A stretch of DNA of 64,000 nt, taken from Symbiobacterium sp040797425. Lineage in GTDB: Bacteria > Bacillota > Sulfobacillia > Symbiobacteriales > Symbiobacteriaceae. Below the pieces are notes generated by a model. That model ran no database searches. It saw only the letters and a program-made list of their open reading frames with translations, and had not been told where the DNA came from. Made by a program: the position numbers and the translations under genes. Each line of letters begins with the position of its first letter. Position 1 is the stretch's first letter. Positions 35,532 to 49,971 of this stretch are shown one piece after another. The stretch covers positions 62,001 through 126,000 of the forward strand of contig NZ_JBFNEH010000001.1 of NCBI RefSeq assembly GCF_040797425.1, written 5' to 3'.

Positions 35532-35571
35532 GAAAAACCCGCGCCCAGTCAGCGTCAGCGGGCTTTTCTGC
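35531..35571 (-). terminator. Terminator after the RsmC-like gene, overlapping the str promoter
   Basis: GCCCGC and GCGGG arms with a roughly 15-nt loop and then GTTTTTCTTGACT on the minus strand; the run of U residues leads directly into the -35 box of the next promoter. Confidence 0.65.
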
Positions 35572-35583
35572 GTCCGCTCGCCC

Positions 35584-36204
35584 TCAATCGCCCAGTTTCG
35601 GCACGTCCTGCCGCTCGGCCCGGAAGACGTGGTATCCGGCCTTGCGGGCCACGTCGGTGACGTTGCCGAAGAGCTCTTGCAGTTTCCGCTTCATGCTGGG
35701 GGCGCCCTGCTTGTTCTGCACCACCACCCACAGCGCACCGCCGGGCCGGAGCGCCGCGTACGCCTCGTCCAGCAGTCTGTACACCGTCTGCTTCCCGGCC
35801 CGAATCGGTGGATTGGTCAGGATGGTGTCGAAGACGATGCCCGGCACCGCCTCCAACCCGTCGCTCACCCGGACCTCAGCGTTGCGGATGCCGTTCAGGG
35901 CCAGGTTCCGCCGGGCCAGCTCCACCGCCCGCTCGTTGACGTCGACCATGTAGATGTAGCCCTGCGGCGCCAGCCGGGCCGCAACGGCACCGATGGGACC
36001 GTAGCCGCATCCCAGGTCGAGCACCACGTCCGCCGGGCCCACCCGCATTGCTTCTATTAATAGTAGAGATCCGAAGTCGACGCGGTCGCGGGAGAAGACG
36101 CCCGCGTCTGTGACAAAGCGGAAGCCCATGCCGCGCAGGGTGGTGTCGAAGCTTGTCTCATCGTGCGCCGCGCCGGGACGGTGGGTGTAGTAGTGGTCGC
36201 TCAA
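35584..36204 (-). CDS. RsmC-like class I methyltransferase
   Basis: 206-aa methyltransferase small-domain (MTS) protein related to 16S rRNA guanine-N2 methyltransferase RsmC. Motif I VVLDLGCGYGPIGAVAA, YMVDVNERAVELARRN and the catalytic motif ILTNPPIRAG (NPP-[FYI] type for exocyclic amine methylation) are present; YYTHRPGAAHDE at the N-terminus matches short Gram-positive homologues. TTG start six bases after AAAGGAGG. The rRNA target is inferred from family. Confidence 0.88.
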   Translation of the reverse strand: MSDHYYTHRPGAAHDETSFDTTLRGMGFRFVTDAGVFSRDRVDFGSLLLIEAMRVGPADVVLDLGCGYGPIGAVAARLAPQGYIYMVDVNERAVELARRNLALNGIRNAEVRVSDGLEAVPGIVFDTILTNPPIRAGKQTVYRLLDEAYAALRPGGALWVVVQNKQGAPSMKRKLQELFGNVTDVARKAGYHVFRAERQDVPKLGD

Positions 36205-36419
36205 GTCGCGCCTCCTTTGCCTGACAAGAGGGCCCTGCGCGCCCAGCGCCGCCGGCGTCGCAGGGTCTGCGGCGACAGTCCGCCCAAAACGCAGAGCAAT
36301 GGTAGCGAAAAATGTCGCAGAACGCAAGGGCGAGTCCATCTTGTTGGGAACCTTGGTCCCACAAGCAGGGTATATGAGGTGACCGCACATAGACCAGGGT
36401 AAGTGGAGGCGGTGGGTTC

Positions 36420-37001
36420 GTGGAGGACGAGGCCACGCTGCTCGAGCAGGCCCGGGCGGGTACGGAGAGCGCGTTCGACTACCTGGTCCGGCCTTACCTT
36501 CCCCGCGCGTACCGGACCGCCTGCCTGATCACCCAGCAGGAGGAACTCGCCCGAGATGCGCTGCAGGAGGCGCTCGTGCGTACCTACTTGTCGCTAAGGA
36601 AGTTCAGGACTGGAGGCCCATTCTACGCGTGGTTCATCCGCATCGTCGTCAATGAAGCGATCCGCCAGACCCGAAGGCGCAGGCGGGAAGCCGCTCTTCC
36701 CCTGCCCGATCCCGCCGACGCCGCGACCCCGGAGGCGGCGCTGCTGGCTCGGGAGGAGCGCAGGGAACTCTGGTCGACGATTCAGGAACTGGCGCCGGAT
36801 CACCGCGCCGTCATCGTCCTGCGCTACTTCGAAGGGCCGACCGAGGCCGAGATGGCGGCGGTACTGGGCGTGAGCCCCGGCACGGTCAAGTCCCGGCTCA
36901 ACTGGGCCCGCCGCGCGCTGGAGCAGCGAATCAGCGAACCCCAGGTCACGCGGTCCCTGCTCCGACCGCTGGGAGTTCCAGGAGGGATGGCACGTGCATG
37001 A
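36420..37001 (+). CDS. ECF-type RNA polymerase sigma factor (second in window)
   Basis: 193-aa ECF sigma. Region 2: FDYLVRPYLPRAYRTACLIT, EELARDALQEALVRTYLSLR and FYAWFIRIVVNEAIRQTRRR. Region 4: DHRAVIVLRYFEGPTEAEMA with AAVLGVSPGTVKSRLNWARR. GTG start with GGAGGCGG upstream. It runs against the direction of the flanking ribosomal and polymerase genes. Upstream at about 36347-36380 is a GGGAACC element near an imperfect dyad, a possible ECF-type -35. Confidence 0.93.
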   Translation: MEDEATLLEQARAGTESAFDYLVRPYLPRAYRTACLITQQEELARDALQEALVRTYLSLRKFRTGGPFYAWFIRIVVNEAIRQTRRRRREAALPLPDPADAATPEAALLAREERRELWSTIQELAPDHRAVIVLRYFEGPTEAEMAAVLGVSPGTVKSRLNWARRALEQRISEPQVTRSLLRPLGVPGGMARA

Positions 37002-37332
37002 GGAGACCGTTCGTTCACTGCTGGCTGACGCGGGGGCACGCTGCACACTTCCCCGCGAGTTCGACCGCCCCACCGAAGTCGTGCGGGCTGCACTCACGCA
37101 GAGGTGCGCTTTCGCCCGCCGCCGGGTCGCCGCCCGCGTTGCGATCGCAGCCGCCGTGCTGGCGGTCGGGCTGGGCGTCTTTACCGTGCCGACGGTGCAG
37201 GATGCGTTCGCGAGCCTCCTCTCCGGTTCGCTGCGCATCTCGGTTGACTCCGGCACGCTGGCGGATCGACTGCCCACGCTGCGTTGGCCATCCGTCCGCC
37301 TTCTGAGAGTCTGCTGCAGGAGGCCACCGTGA
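36994..37332 (+). CDS. Membrane protein coupled to the ECF sigma factor, probable anti-sigma (N-terminal part)
   Basis: 112-aa product. The first 45 residues are cytoplasmic (HEETVRSLLADAGARCTLPR), then one membrane helix (VAIAAAVLAVGLGVFTV) and a short outer segment (ISVDSGTLADRLPTL). The last residues (VRLLRVCCRRPP) look unlike the rest and may result from a frameshift near 37280-37285. Its GTG overlaps the sigma stop by 8 nt with GGAGGG upstream. Topology and coupling suggest an anti-sigma factor, but no known anti-sigma motif is seen. Confidence 0.65.
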   Translation: MHEETVRSLLADAGARCTLPREFDRPTEVVRAALTQRCAFARRRVAARVAIAAAVLAVGLGVFTVPTVQDAFASLLSGSLRISVDSGTLADRLPTLRWPSVRLLRVCCRRPP

Positions 37333-37550
37333 GCGTGGACGAGGTGCTCCAGACGCATCCGTTCTTCCCTGCGCTCGAGGATGAAACCTGGCGGCTCACC
37401 GCGGAGTCTGCCTCGATAGAGGATTGGATCGTGACCCGCGTCGATGTCGCCGTCCCGGATACGGATACGATGGTGGAGGTGACGTTCGACTCCGGCACCG
37501 TTGCCCTGGAGGATCTCCTGGCGTTTGCTGAACGCTTCGTGTCCCGCTGA
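37329..37550 (+). CDS. Small soluble or extracytoplasmic protein following the sigma-linked membrane protein
   Basis: 73-aa product starting at a GTG that overlaps the previous stop (GTGA) with AGGAGG five bases upstream. Sequence is acidic with VDEVLQTHPFFPALEDETWR and VTFDSGTVALEDLLAFAERF. The same frame stays open upstream to about 37284 (IRPPSESLLQEAT), so it may instead be the outer domain of the preceding membrane protein, separated by a one-base frameshift. Family not recognised. Confidence 0.55.
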   Translation: MSVDEVLQTHPFFPALEDETWRLTAESASIEDWIVTRVDVAVPDTDTMVEVTFDSGTVALEDLLAFAERFVSR

Positions 37551-37580
37551 GGGGCCGCCCGCTGCCCCTCTCCACAGGGA

Positions 37581-37614
37581 AAGGCCCGACTGCCCAAGTG
37601 GGCAGCCGGGCCTT
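37581..37614. terminator. Bidirectional terminator between the ECF cassette and rpoC
   Basis: 15-bp stem with one mismatch, tetraloop AAGT, followed by TTATTG on the plus strand. It serves the convergent ECF cassette and rpoC. Confidence 0.8.
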
Positions 37615-37633
37615 ATTGCCCTCATGACAGCGC

Positions 37634-41173
<3,540 letters not shown>

Positions 41174-41189
41174 CGTTCAGCATCCTCCC

Positions 41190-45065
<3,876 letters not shown>

Positions 45066-45398
45066 GCGGTCCAGGCCTCCTCACTTCTGTTTGGTGGCCA
45101 TCAAGAAGCTCCCCGTCTGGAAGTGCCCACCGCGGAAGCGCTCGATGTATGTGAAACTCCCCTGCCGGATTCCCTGCTCCAGCAGGAGAAATCGTATCCC
45201 GGTGCGAAAAAGAAAAAGTACCACCACATCGATCTGCCGTCCGTGGACGGCATTTCCAGGACGACATTCTCTATTCGTATCCGCAACGCCGAACGGTATG
45301 CGTACGCACTGCGTTCCGTGGCTGCGTCCAACGGGCGGAGCCGGGCGGGCCGAGTCAGGATACGGGAGAAAGTCGTCCCGTCCACGCTTTGGTGGCAA
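45066..45398 (-). promoter_or_regulatory. Long rpoB 5' leader with hairpin and U-rich tract
   Basis: About 330 nt between promoter and rpoB with no convincing gene. On the minus strand a perfect GCCGTCC/GGACGGC hairpin at 45236-45251 is followed 18 nt later by TTTTTCTTTTTC (45207-45218), and a GCTCC-CTGCTGGAGC-like stem near 45170-45185. The layout suggests attenuation or post-transcriptional control of rpoBC, but no named element was recognised. Confidence 0.5.
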
Positions 45399-45404
45399 GT
45401 TATC

Positions 45405-45433
45405 ATGTTACCATGCCAGGGAACCGCTGTCAA
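45405..45433 (-). promoter_or_regulatory. Sigma-A promoter of rpoBC
   Basis: -35 TTGACA and -10 TAACAT, 17-bp spacer. The -35 and adjoining bases TTGACAGCGGTTC are identical to those of the rpmG promoter. Confidence 0.85.
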
Positions 45434-45463
45434 GCAATGACGACCCTGCACGCAGAATACAAA

Positions 45464-45501
45464 GAGGGTTGGGGCACGCCAGAGCGTCGGCCCCAACCCT
45501 C
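45464..45501 (-). terminator. Terminator after rplL
   Basis: 12-bp stem GAGGGTTGGGGC/GCCCCAACCCTC with an inner partial stem, then TTTGTATT on the minus strand. It separates rplJL from rpoBC. Confidence 0.85.
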
Positions 45502-45516
45502 CTTTCGCGATCGGCG

Positions 45517-45900
45517 TTACTTGACCTCGACCTCGGCGCCGGCCTCCTTGAGCTTGGCGGCCACGGCCTCGGCATCGGCCTTGGAGACCTTCTCCTTGAC
45601 CGGCTTGGGAGCGCCATCGACCAGGTCCTTGGCCTCCTTCAGGCCCAGGCCGGTCAGCTCGCGCACGACCTTGATGACGGCGATCTTGTTGGCGCCGGCG
45701 GCCTTCAGGATCACGTCGAACTCGGTCTTCTCCTCGGCGGCCGGGGCAGCAGCGGCGCCGGCGGCCGGAGCGGCGGCAGCGACGGCCACCGGAGCGGCGG
45801 CGGTCACGCCGAAGGTCTCCTCGAACAGTTCCTTGAGCTCCTTGAGCTCGAGGGCGGTCATGCCCTTAATAATCTCGATAACCTCTGCAGCCTTGGACAT
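45517..45900 (-). CDS. rplL: 50S ribosomal protein L7/L12
   Basis: 127-aa stalk protein recruiting GTPase factors. N-terminal dimer domain EVIEIIKGMTALELKELKEL, an Ala-rich hinge and the C-terminal domain KTEFDVILKAAGANKIAVIK with VRELTGLGLKEAKDLVDGAP. Co-transcribed with rplJ. Confidence 0.99.
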   Translation of the reverse strand: MSKAAEVIEIIKGMTALELKELKELFEETFGVTAAAPVAVAAAAPAAGAAAAPAAEEKTEFDVILKAAGANKIAVIKVVRELTGLGLKEAKDLVDGAPKPVKEKVSKADAEAVAAKLKEAGAEVEVK

Positions 45901-45948
45901 GTGGGGAACCTCCTTATACTTGAATGAAATTGAACTTCCGCTGTACGG

Positions 45949-46503
45949 TTACGCCTCGGCGCCCTCCAGCTGGCGGATGCGCGCATCGAGGGCATAGGCA
46001 AAGCTGGCCAGCAGGCCATTGATGGCACCGGCCACGCCCTGCAGGGGAGCCTGGATCCCGGCCAGGACCTGAGCGAGCAGCACCTCACGGCTCGGCAGGT
46101 CGGCCAGGGCCTTGACGCCTGCGGCGTCGATGACCTTGCCCTCCAGGATGCCGGCCTTGACGACGAACTTCGGGTCGCGCTCCTTGGCGAAGACCTCGCG
46201 GATCTTCTTCGCCACTGCAGCCTCGTCCTCATAGGAGAAGGCCACCGTGGTGGGGCCGTGCAGATACTGATCCAGCCCCTCGATCCCCAACTCCCTGGCG
46301 GCAATGCCGATCAGGGTGTTCTTGGCCACCTTCAGCTCGCCCCCGGCCGCCCGCAGCTCGCGGCGCAGCTTGGTCACCTGGGCGACCGTCAGGCCGTTGT
46401 TGTCGGCAAAGACAACGCTCTTGGCCTTGCCCATCGCCTCTTTCAGTTCAGCAACCGCCTGCTGCTTCTCGGGACGGATGGCGTGATGACGGCCATGATG
46501 CAA
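45949..46503 (-). CDS. rplJ: 50S ribosomal protein L10
   Basis: 184-aa stalk base protein binding L7/L12 dimers. RPEKQQAVAELKEAMGKAKS, ADNNGLTVAQVTKLRRELRA and KVAKNTLIGIAARELG are family blocks. TTG start seven bases after AAGGAGGTG gives an unusual His-rich N-terminus (HHGRHHAIRP). Controlled by an L10 leader and terminator directly upstream. Confidence 0.97.
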   Translation of the reverse strand: MHHGRHHAIRPEKQQAVAELKEAMGKAKSVVFADNNGLTVAQVTKLRRELRAAGGELKVAKNTLIGIAARELGIEGLDQYLHGPTTVAFSYEDEAAVAKKIREVFAKERDPKFVVKAGILEGKVIDAAGVKALADLPSREVLLAQVLAGIQAPLQGVAGAINGLLASFAYALDARIRQLEGAEA

Positions 46504-46530
46504 GTCAGTTCACCTCCTTGCCGGAACATG

Positions 46531-46565
46531 AAGAAAGACCTCCGACCATAGCCAGTCGGAGGTCT
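46531..46565 (-). terminator. Attenuator terminator in the rplJ leader
   Basis: 11-bp perfect stem AGACCTCCGAC/GTCGGAGGTCT with an 8-nt loop and TTTCTTC on the minus strand, 30 nt before rplJ. Its left arm can also pair with GAGGTC of the upstream L10-binding motif, so the two structures may be alternatives. Confidence 0.8.
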
Positions 46566-46688
46566 GCGGCAAGCAATGCCCAGACGCGCGCACCCCGGGG
46601 GGGTACGCTTTCCGACCTCGGCAGGCTGGCGTGCCACCACTTAGGCCTTGCGGCACCTGCTGTCTACGGTCATGTGGAGTTCAGGCAC
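46566..46688 (-). ncRNA. Ribosomal protein L10 leader
   Basis: The minus strand shows the conserved L10-leader parts: GACAGCAGGTGC (46651-46664), a following CCTAAG element, and CCTGCCGAGGT (46615-46625), in the order known from Bacillus, where L10 (with L12) binds and represses rplJL. The core sits 20-75 nt after the transcription start and before the attenuator. Confidence 0.85.
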
Positions 46689-46695
46689 AGGTGGA

Positions 46696-46724
46696 ATTAT
46701 AACCACCCGCTGCGCTTGCGTCAA
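46696..46724 (-). promoter_or_regulatory. Sigma-A promoter of rplJ-rplL
   Basis: -35 TTGACG and consensus -10 TATAAT with a 17-bp spacer. Begins 25 nt after the stop of the small upstream gene. Confidence 0.9.
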
Positions 46725-46748
46725 GGGCCATCTTTCCGGCTTAGCCGT

Positions 46749-46883
46749 CTAGCCCTCGTACTGTTCCAGCATCTCCTCCAGCCGGATCTTCTCCTGGATG
46801 ATGAGCATCCGCTCGGCCGGGGTGGCCTTCATCCAGCGGTCGACCAGGCTCTCCAGCCGCTGCCGAATCTCCTGCTTGTCCAC
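46749..46883 (-). CDS. 44-aa helical protein of unknown function between rplA and rplJ
   Basis: Read from the bases: DKQEIRQRLESLVDRWMKAT, then PAERMLIIQEKIRLEEMLEQ and YEG. Strongly helical and charged, with no signal or membrane helix. GTG start preceded by GGGAGGTGTAAGG. It has its own upstream promoter, and rplJ has a separate promoter just after its stop, so the gene is positioned as an independent small unit. Homology unknown. Confidence 0.65.
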   Translation of the reverse strand: MDKQEIRQRLESLVDRWMKATPAERMLIIQEKIRLEEMLEQYEG

Positions 46884-46955
46884 GTCCGCCTTACACCTCC
46901 CGTTGGTACCGCACACCGAAATTGCGAGCCTTGTCGCGTCTCAGCATCGCTTTCG

Positions 46956-46984
46956 ATAGTATCGCGCAGATGTCACACTTGCAA
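46956..46984 (-). promoter_or_regulatory. Promoter upstream of the 44-aa gene
   Basis: -35 TTGCAA and -10 TACTAT with a 17-bp spacer, downstream of the rplA terminator. Leader to the GTG is about 65 nt. Confidence 0.65.
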
Positions 46985-47029
46985 TACATTATCGACCCGA
47001 TTCGACATAGACCCCGGCGAACGACGAAA

Positions 47030-47053
47030 GGGCCTGCCCCGCAGGGCAGGCCC
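47030..47053 (-). terminator. Terminator after rplA
   Basis: 10-bp stem GGGCCTGCCC/GGGCAGGCCC, 4-nt loop, then TTTCGTCGTT on the minus strand; ends rplK-rplA. Confidence 0.85.
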
Positions 47054-47071
47054 CTTGATCTTTGCTTTAGG

Positions 47072-47779
47072 TTACTTCTCGGCGATCGCGGTGACGCGCG
47101 CCGGGTTGATCTTGATGCCGGGCCCCATCGTCGAGGAGACGGTGATCGACTTCATGTACTGGCCCTTCGCCGCCGCCGGCCTGGCCCGCAGGAGGGCGTC
47201 CACCAGCGCCCTGAAGTTGGCGGCGAGCCGGTCCACGTCGAACGAGGCCTTGCCGATGGGCGCCGCGACAATGCCGCTCTTGTCGGTGCGGTACTCCACC
47301 TTACCGGCCTTGATCTCCCGAATGGCGTTGGTCACGTCGAAGGTGACCGTGCCGGTCTTCGGGTTCGGCATGAGGCCGCGCGGGCCGAGGATACGGCCCA
47401 GCTTACCGACGATGCTCATCATGTCAGGCGTGGCCACGGCGACGTCGAAGTCGAGCCAGCCCTCCTGGATCTTGGCGACGAGGTCCTCGGCGCCGACGAA
47501 GTCAGCCCCGGCCGCCTCCGCCTCCTTGGCCTTGTCACCCTTGGCGAAGACGAGCACCCGCACCTCCTTGCCGGTGCCGCCAGGCAGCACCACGGCGCCG
47601 CGGATCTGCTGGTCGGCATGGCGGACGTCGACGCCCAGCCGGAACGCCACCTCAATCGTCTCGTCGAAGTTGGCCCTGGCGGTCTTCTTCACGAGCTCGA
47701 GCGCTTCCACCGGATCATATAGCTTCGTGCGGTCGACCAGCTGCGCCGCACTGAGGTACTTCTTGCCACGCTTCGGCAT
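47072..47779 (-). CDS. rplA: 50S ribosomal protein L1
   Basis: 235-aa L1 of the E-site stalk and likely repressor of its own operon. PKRGKKYLSAAQLVDRTKLY, GKLGRILGPRGLMPNPKTGT and KSITVSSTMGPGIKINPARV are diagnostic. ATG with AAGGAGG upstream. Second gene of rplKA. Confidence 0.99.
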   Translation of the reverse strand: MPKRGKKYLSAAQLVDRTKLYDPVEALELVKKTARANFDETIEVAFRLGVDVRHADQQIRGAVVLPGGTGKEVRVLVFAKGDKAKEAEAAGADFVGAEDLVAKIQEGWLDFDVAVATPDMMSIVGKLGRILGPRGLMPNPKTGTVTFDVTNAIREIKAGKVEYRTDKSGIVAAPIGKASFDVDRLAANFRALVDALLRARPAAAKGQYMKSITVSSTMGPGIKINPARVTAIAEK

Positions 47780-47856
47780 TGCGTACTTCCTCCTTGTGGT
47801 TGAATGCGATTCGGCTGCTGCAGGGAGCAGCCTCCCACAAGCCAAGGCCGTGCCCC

Positions 47857-48276
47857 TTAGGCCTCGACGCCCATCGAACGGGCGGTGCCGCGGACGATGC
47901 GCTTGGCGGCCTCCAGATCGTTGGCGTTCAGGTCGGGCATCTTGATCTTGGCGATCTCCTCAACCTGGGCATCGGTCAGCTTGCCGACCTTCTGGGCCTT
48001 GGGGTTCCCGGAGGCCGTCTCAATGCCAAGTGCCTTCTTGATCAGAACGGAGGTGGGCGGCGTCTTCAGGATGAAGGTGAAGGAGCGGTCCTCGTAGACG
48101 GTGATCTCCACCGGGATCACGAGGCCGGCCTGATCCTTGGTCCGCTCGTTGTACTCCTTGCAGAACGCCATGATGTTGACGCCGTGCTGACCCAGAGCCG
48201 GGCCAACGGGCGGCGCCGGGGTCGCCTTGCCGGCCGGCAAAGCCAGCTTGATCAGCGCTGTGACCTTCTTCGCCAC
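47857..48276 (-). CDS. rplK: 50S ribosomal protein L11
   Basis: 139-aa L11 of the GTPase centre. IKLALPAGKATPAPPVGPAL, GQHGVNIMAFCKEYNERTK and the rRNA-binding C-terminal KMPDLNANDLEAAKRIVRGT are conserved. ATG with AAGGAGG upstream, after a structured leader. Confidence 0.99.
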   Translation of the reverse strand: MAKKVTALIKLALPAGKATPAPPVGPALGQHGVNIMAFCKEYNERTKDQAGLVIPVEITVYEDRSFTFILKTPPTSVLIKKALGIETASGNPKAQKVGKLTDAQVEEIAKIKMPDLNANDLEAAKRIVRGTARSMGVEA

Positions 48277-48390
48277 GGTGATTCCTCCTTAAGTTGTGTG
48301 GTACGGCGGGCGCAGATAGCGCGCCCTCCCACTGCGGACCGGGGTCCGCACACCAAAGGGTCGCGCAGGAGCGCGACCGCATTGATACTA
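48277..48390 (-). promoter_or_regulatory. rplK promoter and three-hairpin leader
   Basis: -10 TAGTAT at 48385-48390 with a weak -35 (TTCCCA) 17 bp upstream. The leader then folds into GGTCGCGC/GCGCGACC (48359-48378), TGCGGACC/GGTCCGCA (48333-48350) and GGGCGC/GCGCCC (48308-48326). It may contain the L1 site that represses rplKA in other bacteria; this is inference. Confidence 0.55.
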
Positions 48391-48422
48391 ACACAAAGCG
48401 GGAGCCTTGGGAATGGGACAGA

Positions 48423-48953
48423 TCAGATCTCCTCGATCTGGCTGAAGTCCACCTCTACCGGCGTCTCGCGGCCGAAGATGGTCACCAGCACCCGCGCCTT
48501 GCCCTTCTCGGGGAAGAGTTCCTGAATCACGCCAGTGTGGTCCTTGAACGGCCCGGAAATCACCCGCACGGGCTGACCGACCTCGAAGTCGACCACCACG
48601 CTGGCGGGCTTGTCCTCCGCCGGCCGGCCGAGGATGGCGTCGACCTCCTCGGGAGTGAGCGGAATCGGCTTGTTGCCAGACCCGACAAACCCCGTTACGC
48701 CCGGCGTGTTGCGCACGACGTACCAGGAGTCATCGCTCATCACCATCTCGACGAGGACGTAGCCGGGGAAGACCTTCCGCTTGACCTTCTTCTGCTTGCC
48801 GTCCTTGATCTCGACCGCGTCCTCCATGGGGACGACGACCTGGAAGATCTTGTCCCGCATCTCCATGGACTCCACACGCTTCTCCAGGTTGGTCTTCACC
48901 TTGTTCTCATACCCGGAGTAGGTGTGGACGACATACCACTGTCTCTCTTCCAT
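48423..48953 (-). CDS. nusG: Transcription termination/antitermination protein NusG
   Basis: 176-aa NusG. N-terminal NGN domain RQWYVVHTYSGYENKVKTNL with FPGYVLVEMVMSDDSWYVVR, and C-terminal KOW domain VGQPVRVISGPFKDHTGVIQ. Binds the beta' clamp and couples to Rho or S10. Downstream of secE by 54 bp. Confidence 0.99.
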   Translation of the reverse strand: MEERQWYVVHTYSGYENKVKTNLEKRVESMEMRDKIFQVVVPMEDAVEIKDGKQKKVKRKVFPGYVLVEMVMSDDSWYVVRNTPGVTGFVGSGNKPIPLTPEEVDAILGRPAEDKPASVVVDFEVGQPVRVISGPFKDHTGVIQELFPEKGKARVLVTIFGRETPVEVDFSQIEEI

Positions 48954-49007
48954 GAACCCGGGGAGCGGAAGGCGCCCCCTTCACCTGCCTTCTGCCCAGC
49001 TTCCCGA

Positions 49008-49211
49008 CTACCCGAAAACCAGCCGCATCAGCCAGTCGAGCCCCAGGTCCCAGAGGTAGAGGAAACCCGCGACCGCTGCGACCATGGCCACCACGATACC
49101 GGTGGCCTTCACGACCCTCTCCCGGGTAGGCCAGACGACCCTCTTCAGTTCGCCGATCACTTCCATCAGGAACGTGCGGACGCCCGCAAAAAAGGCCTTA
49201 ATACGTTCCAT
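49008..49211 (-). CDS. secE: Preprotein translocase subunit SecE
   Basis: 67-aa single-helix Gram-positive SecE. The amphipathic MEVIGELKRVVWPTRERVVK motif precedes one membrane helix (ATGIVVAMVAAVAGFLYLW). ATG chosen because the upstream extension lies in the promoter leader. Confidence 0.95.
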   Translation of the reverse strand: MERIKAFFAGVRTFLMEVIGELKRVVWPTRERVVKATGIVVAMVAAVAGFLYLWDLGLDWLMRLVFG

Positions 49212-49278
49212 GACCTGACCACCCTCACTAGAAAGTGCCCAACACAAATAAAACCTGGCAGCGCGACCAGTGTAGAAG

Positions 49279-49308
49279 ATTGTAACACGTGACTGTTGGG
49301 CTTGTAAA
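49279..49308 (-). promoter_or_regulatory. Sigma-A promoter of secE-nusG
   Basis: -35 TTTACA and -10 TACAAT with an 18-bp spacer, preceded by a TG extended -10 element; about 60 nt of leader before secE. Confidence 0.8.
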
Positions 49309-49400
49309 GGGACCGGGAGCAGATTGCGCGCCACCACGCTAACATCCTCACCCAACCGCGCCAGTTTTATGCGCGCCCGACGGAGCGGCCCGCGCACATC

Positions 49401-49441
49401 AGGCAAAAAGGCCGCATCCGGCGGGATGCGGCCTTTTTGCC

Positions 49442-49442
<1 letters not shown>
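49401..49442. terminator. Strong terminator after tRNA-Trp
   Basis: 19-bp perfect inverted repeat around loop GGCG, containing AAAAAGGCCGCATCC and GGATGCGGCCTTTTT, so U runs follow the stem in both directions. Confidence 0.92.
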
Positions 49443-49517
<75 letters not shown>

Positions 49518-49562
49518 GTAAGGGGCCGACAGCGCACAGGCGTCGGCACTTCCTGCTCGGGC

Positions 49563-49727
49563 TTAGCGGGTCTCGCGATGGAGGGTATGGTGCCCGCACG
49601 TCGGGCAGAACTTCTTCAGCTCAAGACGGCCCGAATCGTTCTTCTTATTCTTATAGGTAGAGTAGTTCCGGCTCTTGCAATCCGTGCACGCCATGGTGAT
49701 GATAACCCGAGCGCTAGCCTTCGCCAC
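49563..49727 (-). CDS. rpmG: 50S ribosomal protein L33, zinc-binding form
   Basis: 54-aa L33 with two Cys pairs (CTDCKSRNYSTYKNKKN and CPTCGHHT), the C+ form. GTG start giving AKASARVIITMACTDC, with GGAGGTG upstream. Followed by tRNA-Trp and secE-nusG as in many Firmicutes. Confidence 0.97.
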   Translation of the reverse strand: MAKASARVIITMACTDCKSRNYSTYKNKKNDSGRLELKKFCPTCGHHTLHRETR

Positions 49728-49768
49728 GTTGACACCTCCATTCCGCGAGGCAGTAACCATGCCCATAT

Positions 49769-49797
49769 AAGTTACCACGGTGCTGAACCGCTGTCAA
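49769..49797 (-). promoter_or_regulatory. Sigma-A promoter of rpmG
   Basis: -35 TTGACA and -10 TAACTT with a 17-bp spacer. Confidence 0.8.
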
Positions 49798-49833
49798 TAA
49801 CTGCAGCGCAGCGCTCGCGGCCGGTCGCCAGCA

Positions 49834-49863
49834 AGACCGGAGAAGGCATGCCCTCTCCGGTCT
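49834..49863 (-). terminator. Terminator after tRNA-fMet
   Basis: 10-bp stem AGACCGGAGA/TCTCCGGTCT, ending in TCTTGC on the minus strand. Confidence 0.75.
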
Positions 49864-49872
49864 CGCATTTCT

Positions 49873-49949
<77 letters not shown>

Positions 49950-49971
49950 GTGTTCGCTTGCAGCACTACTG

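Noticed and set aside
45101..45496. Protein gene in the rpoB leader
   Set aside because: Open frames there overlap the rpoB promoter and rplL terminator, lack ribosome sites and have no coherent composition.
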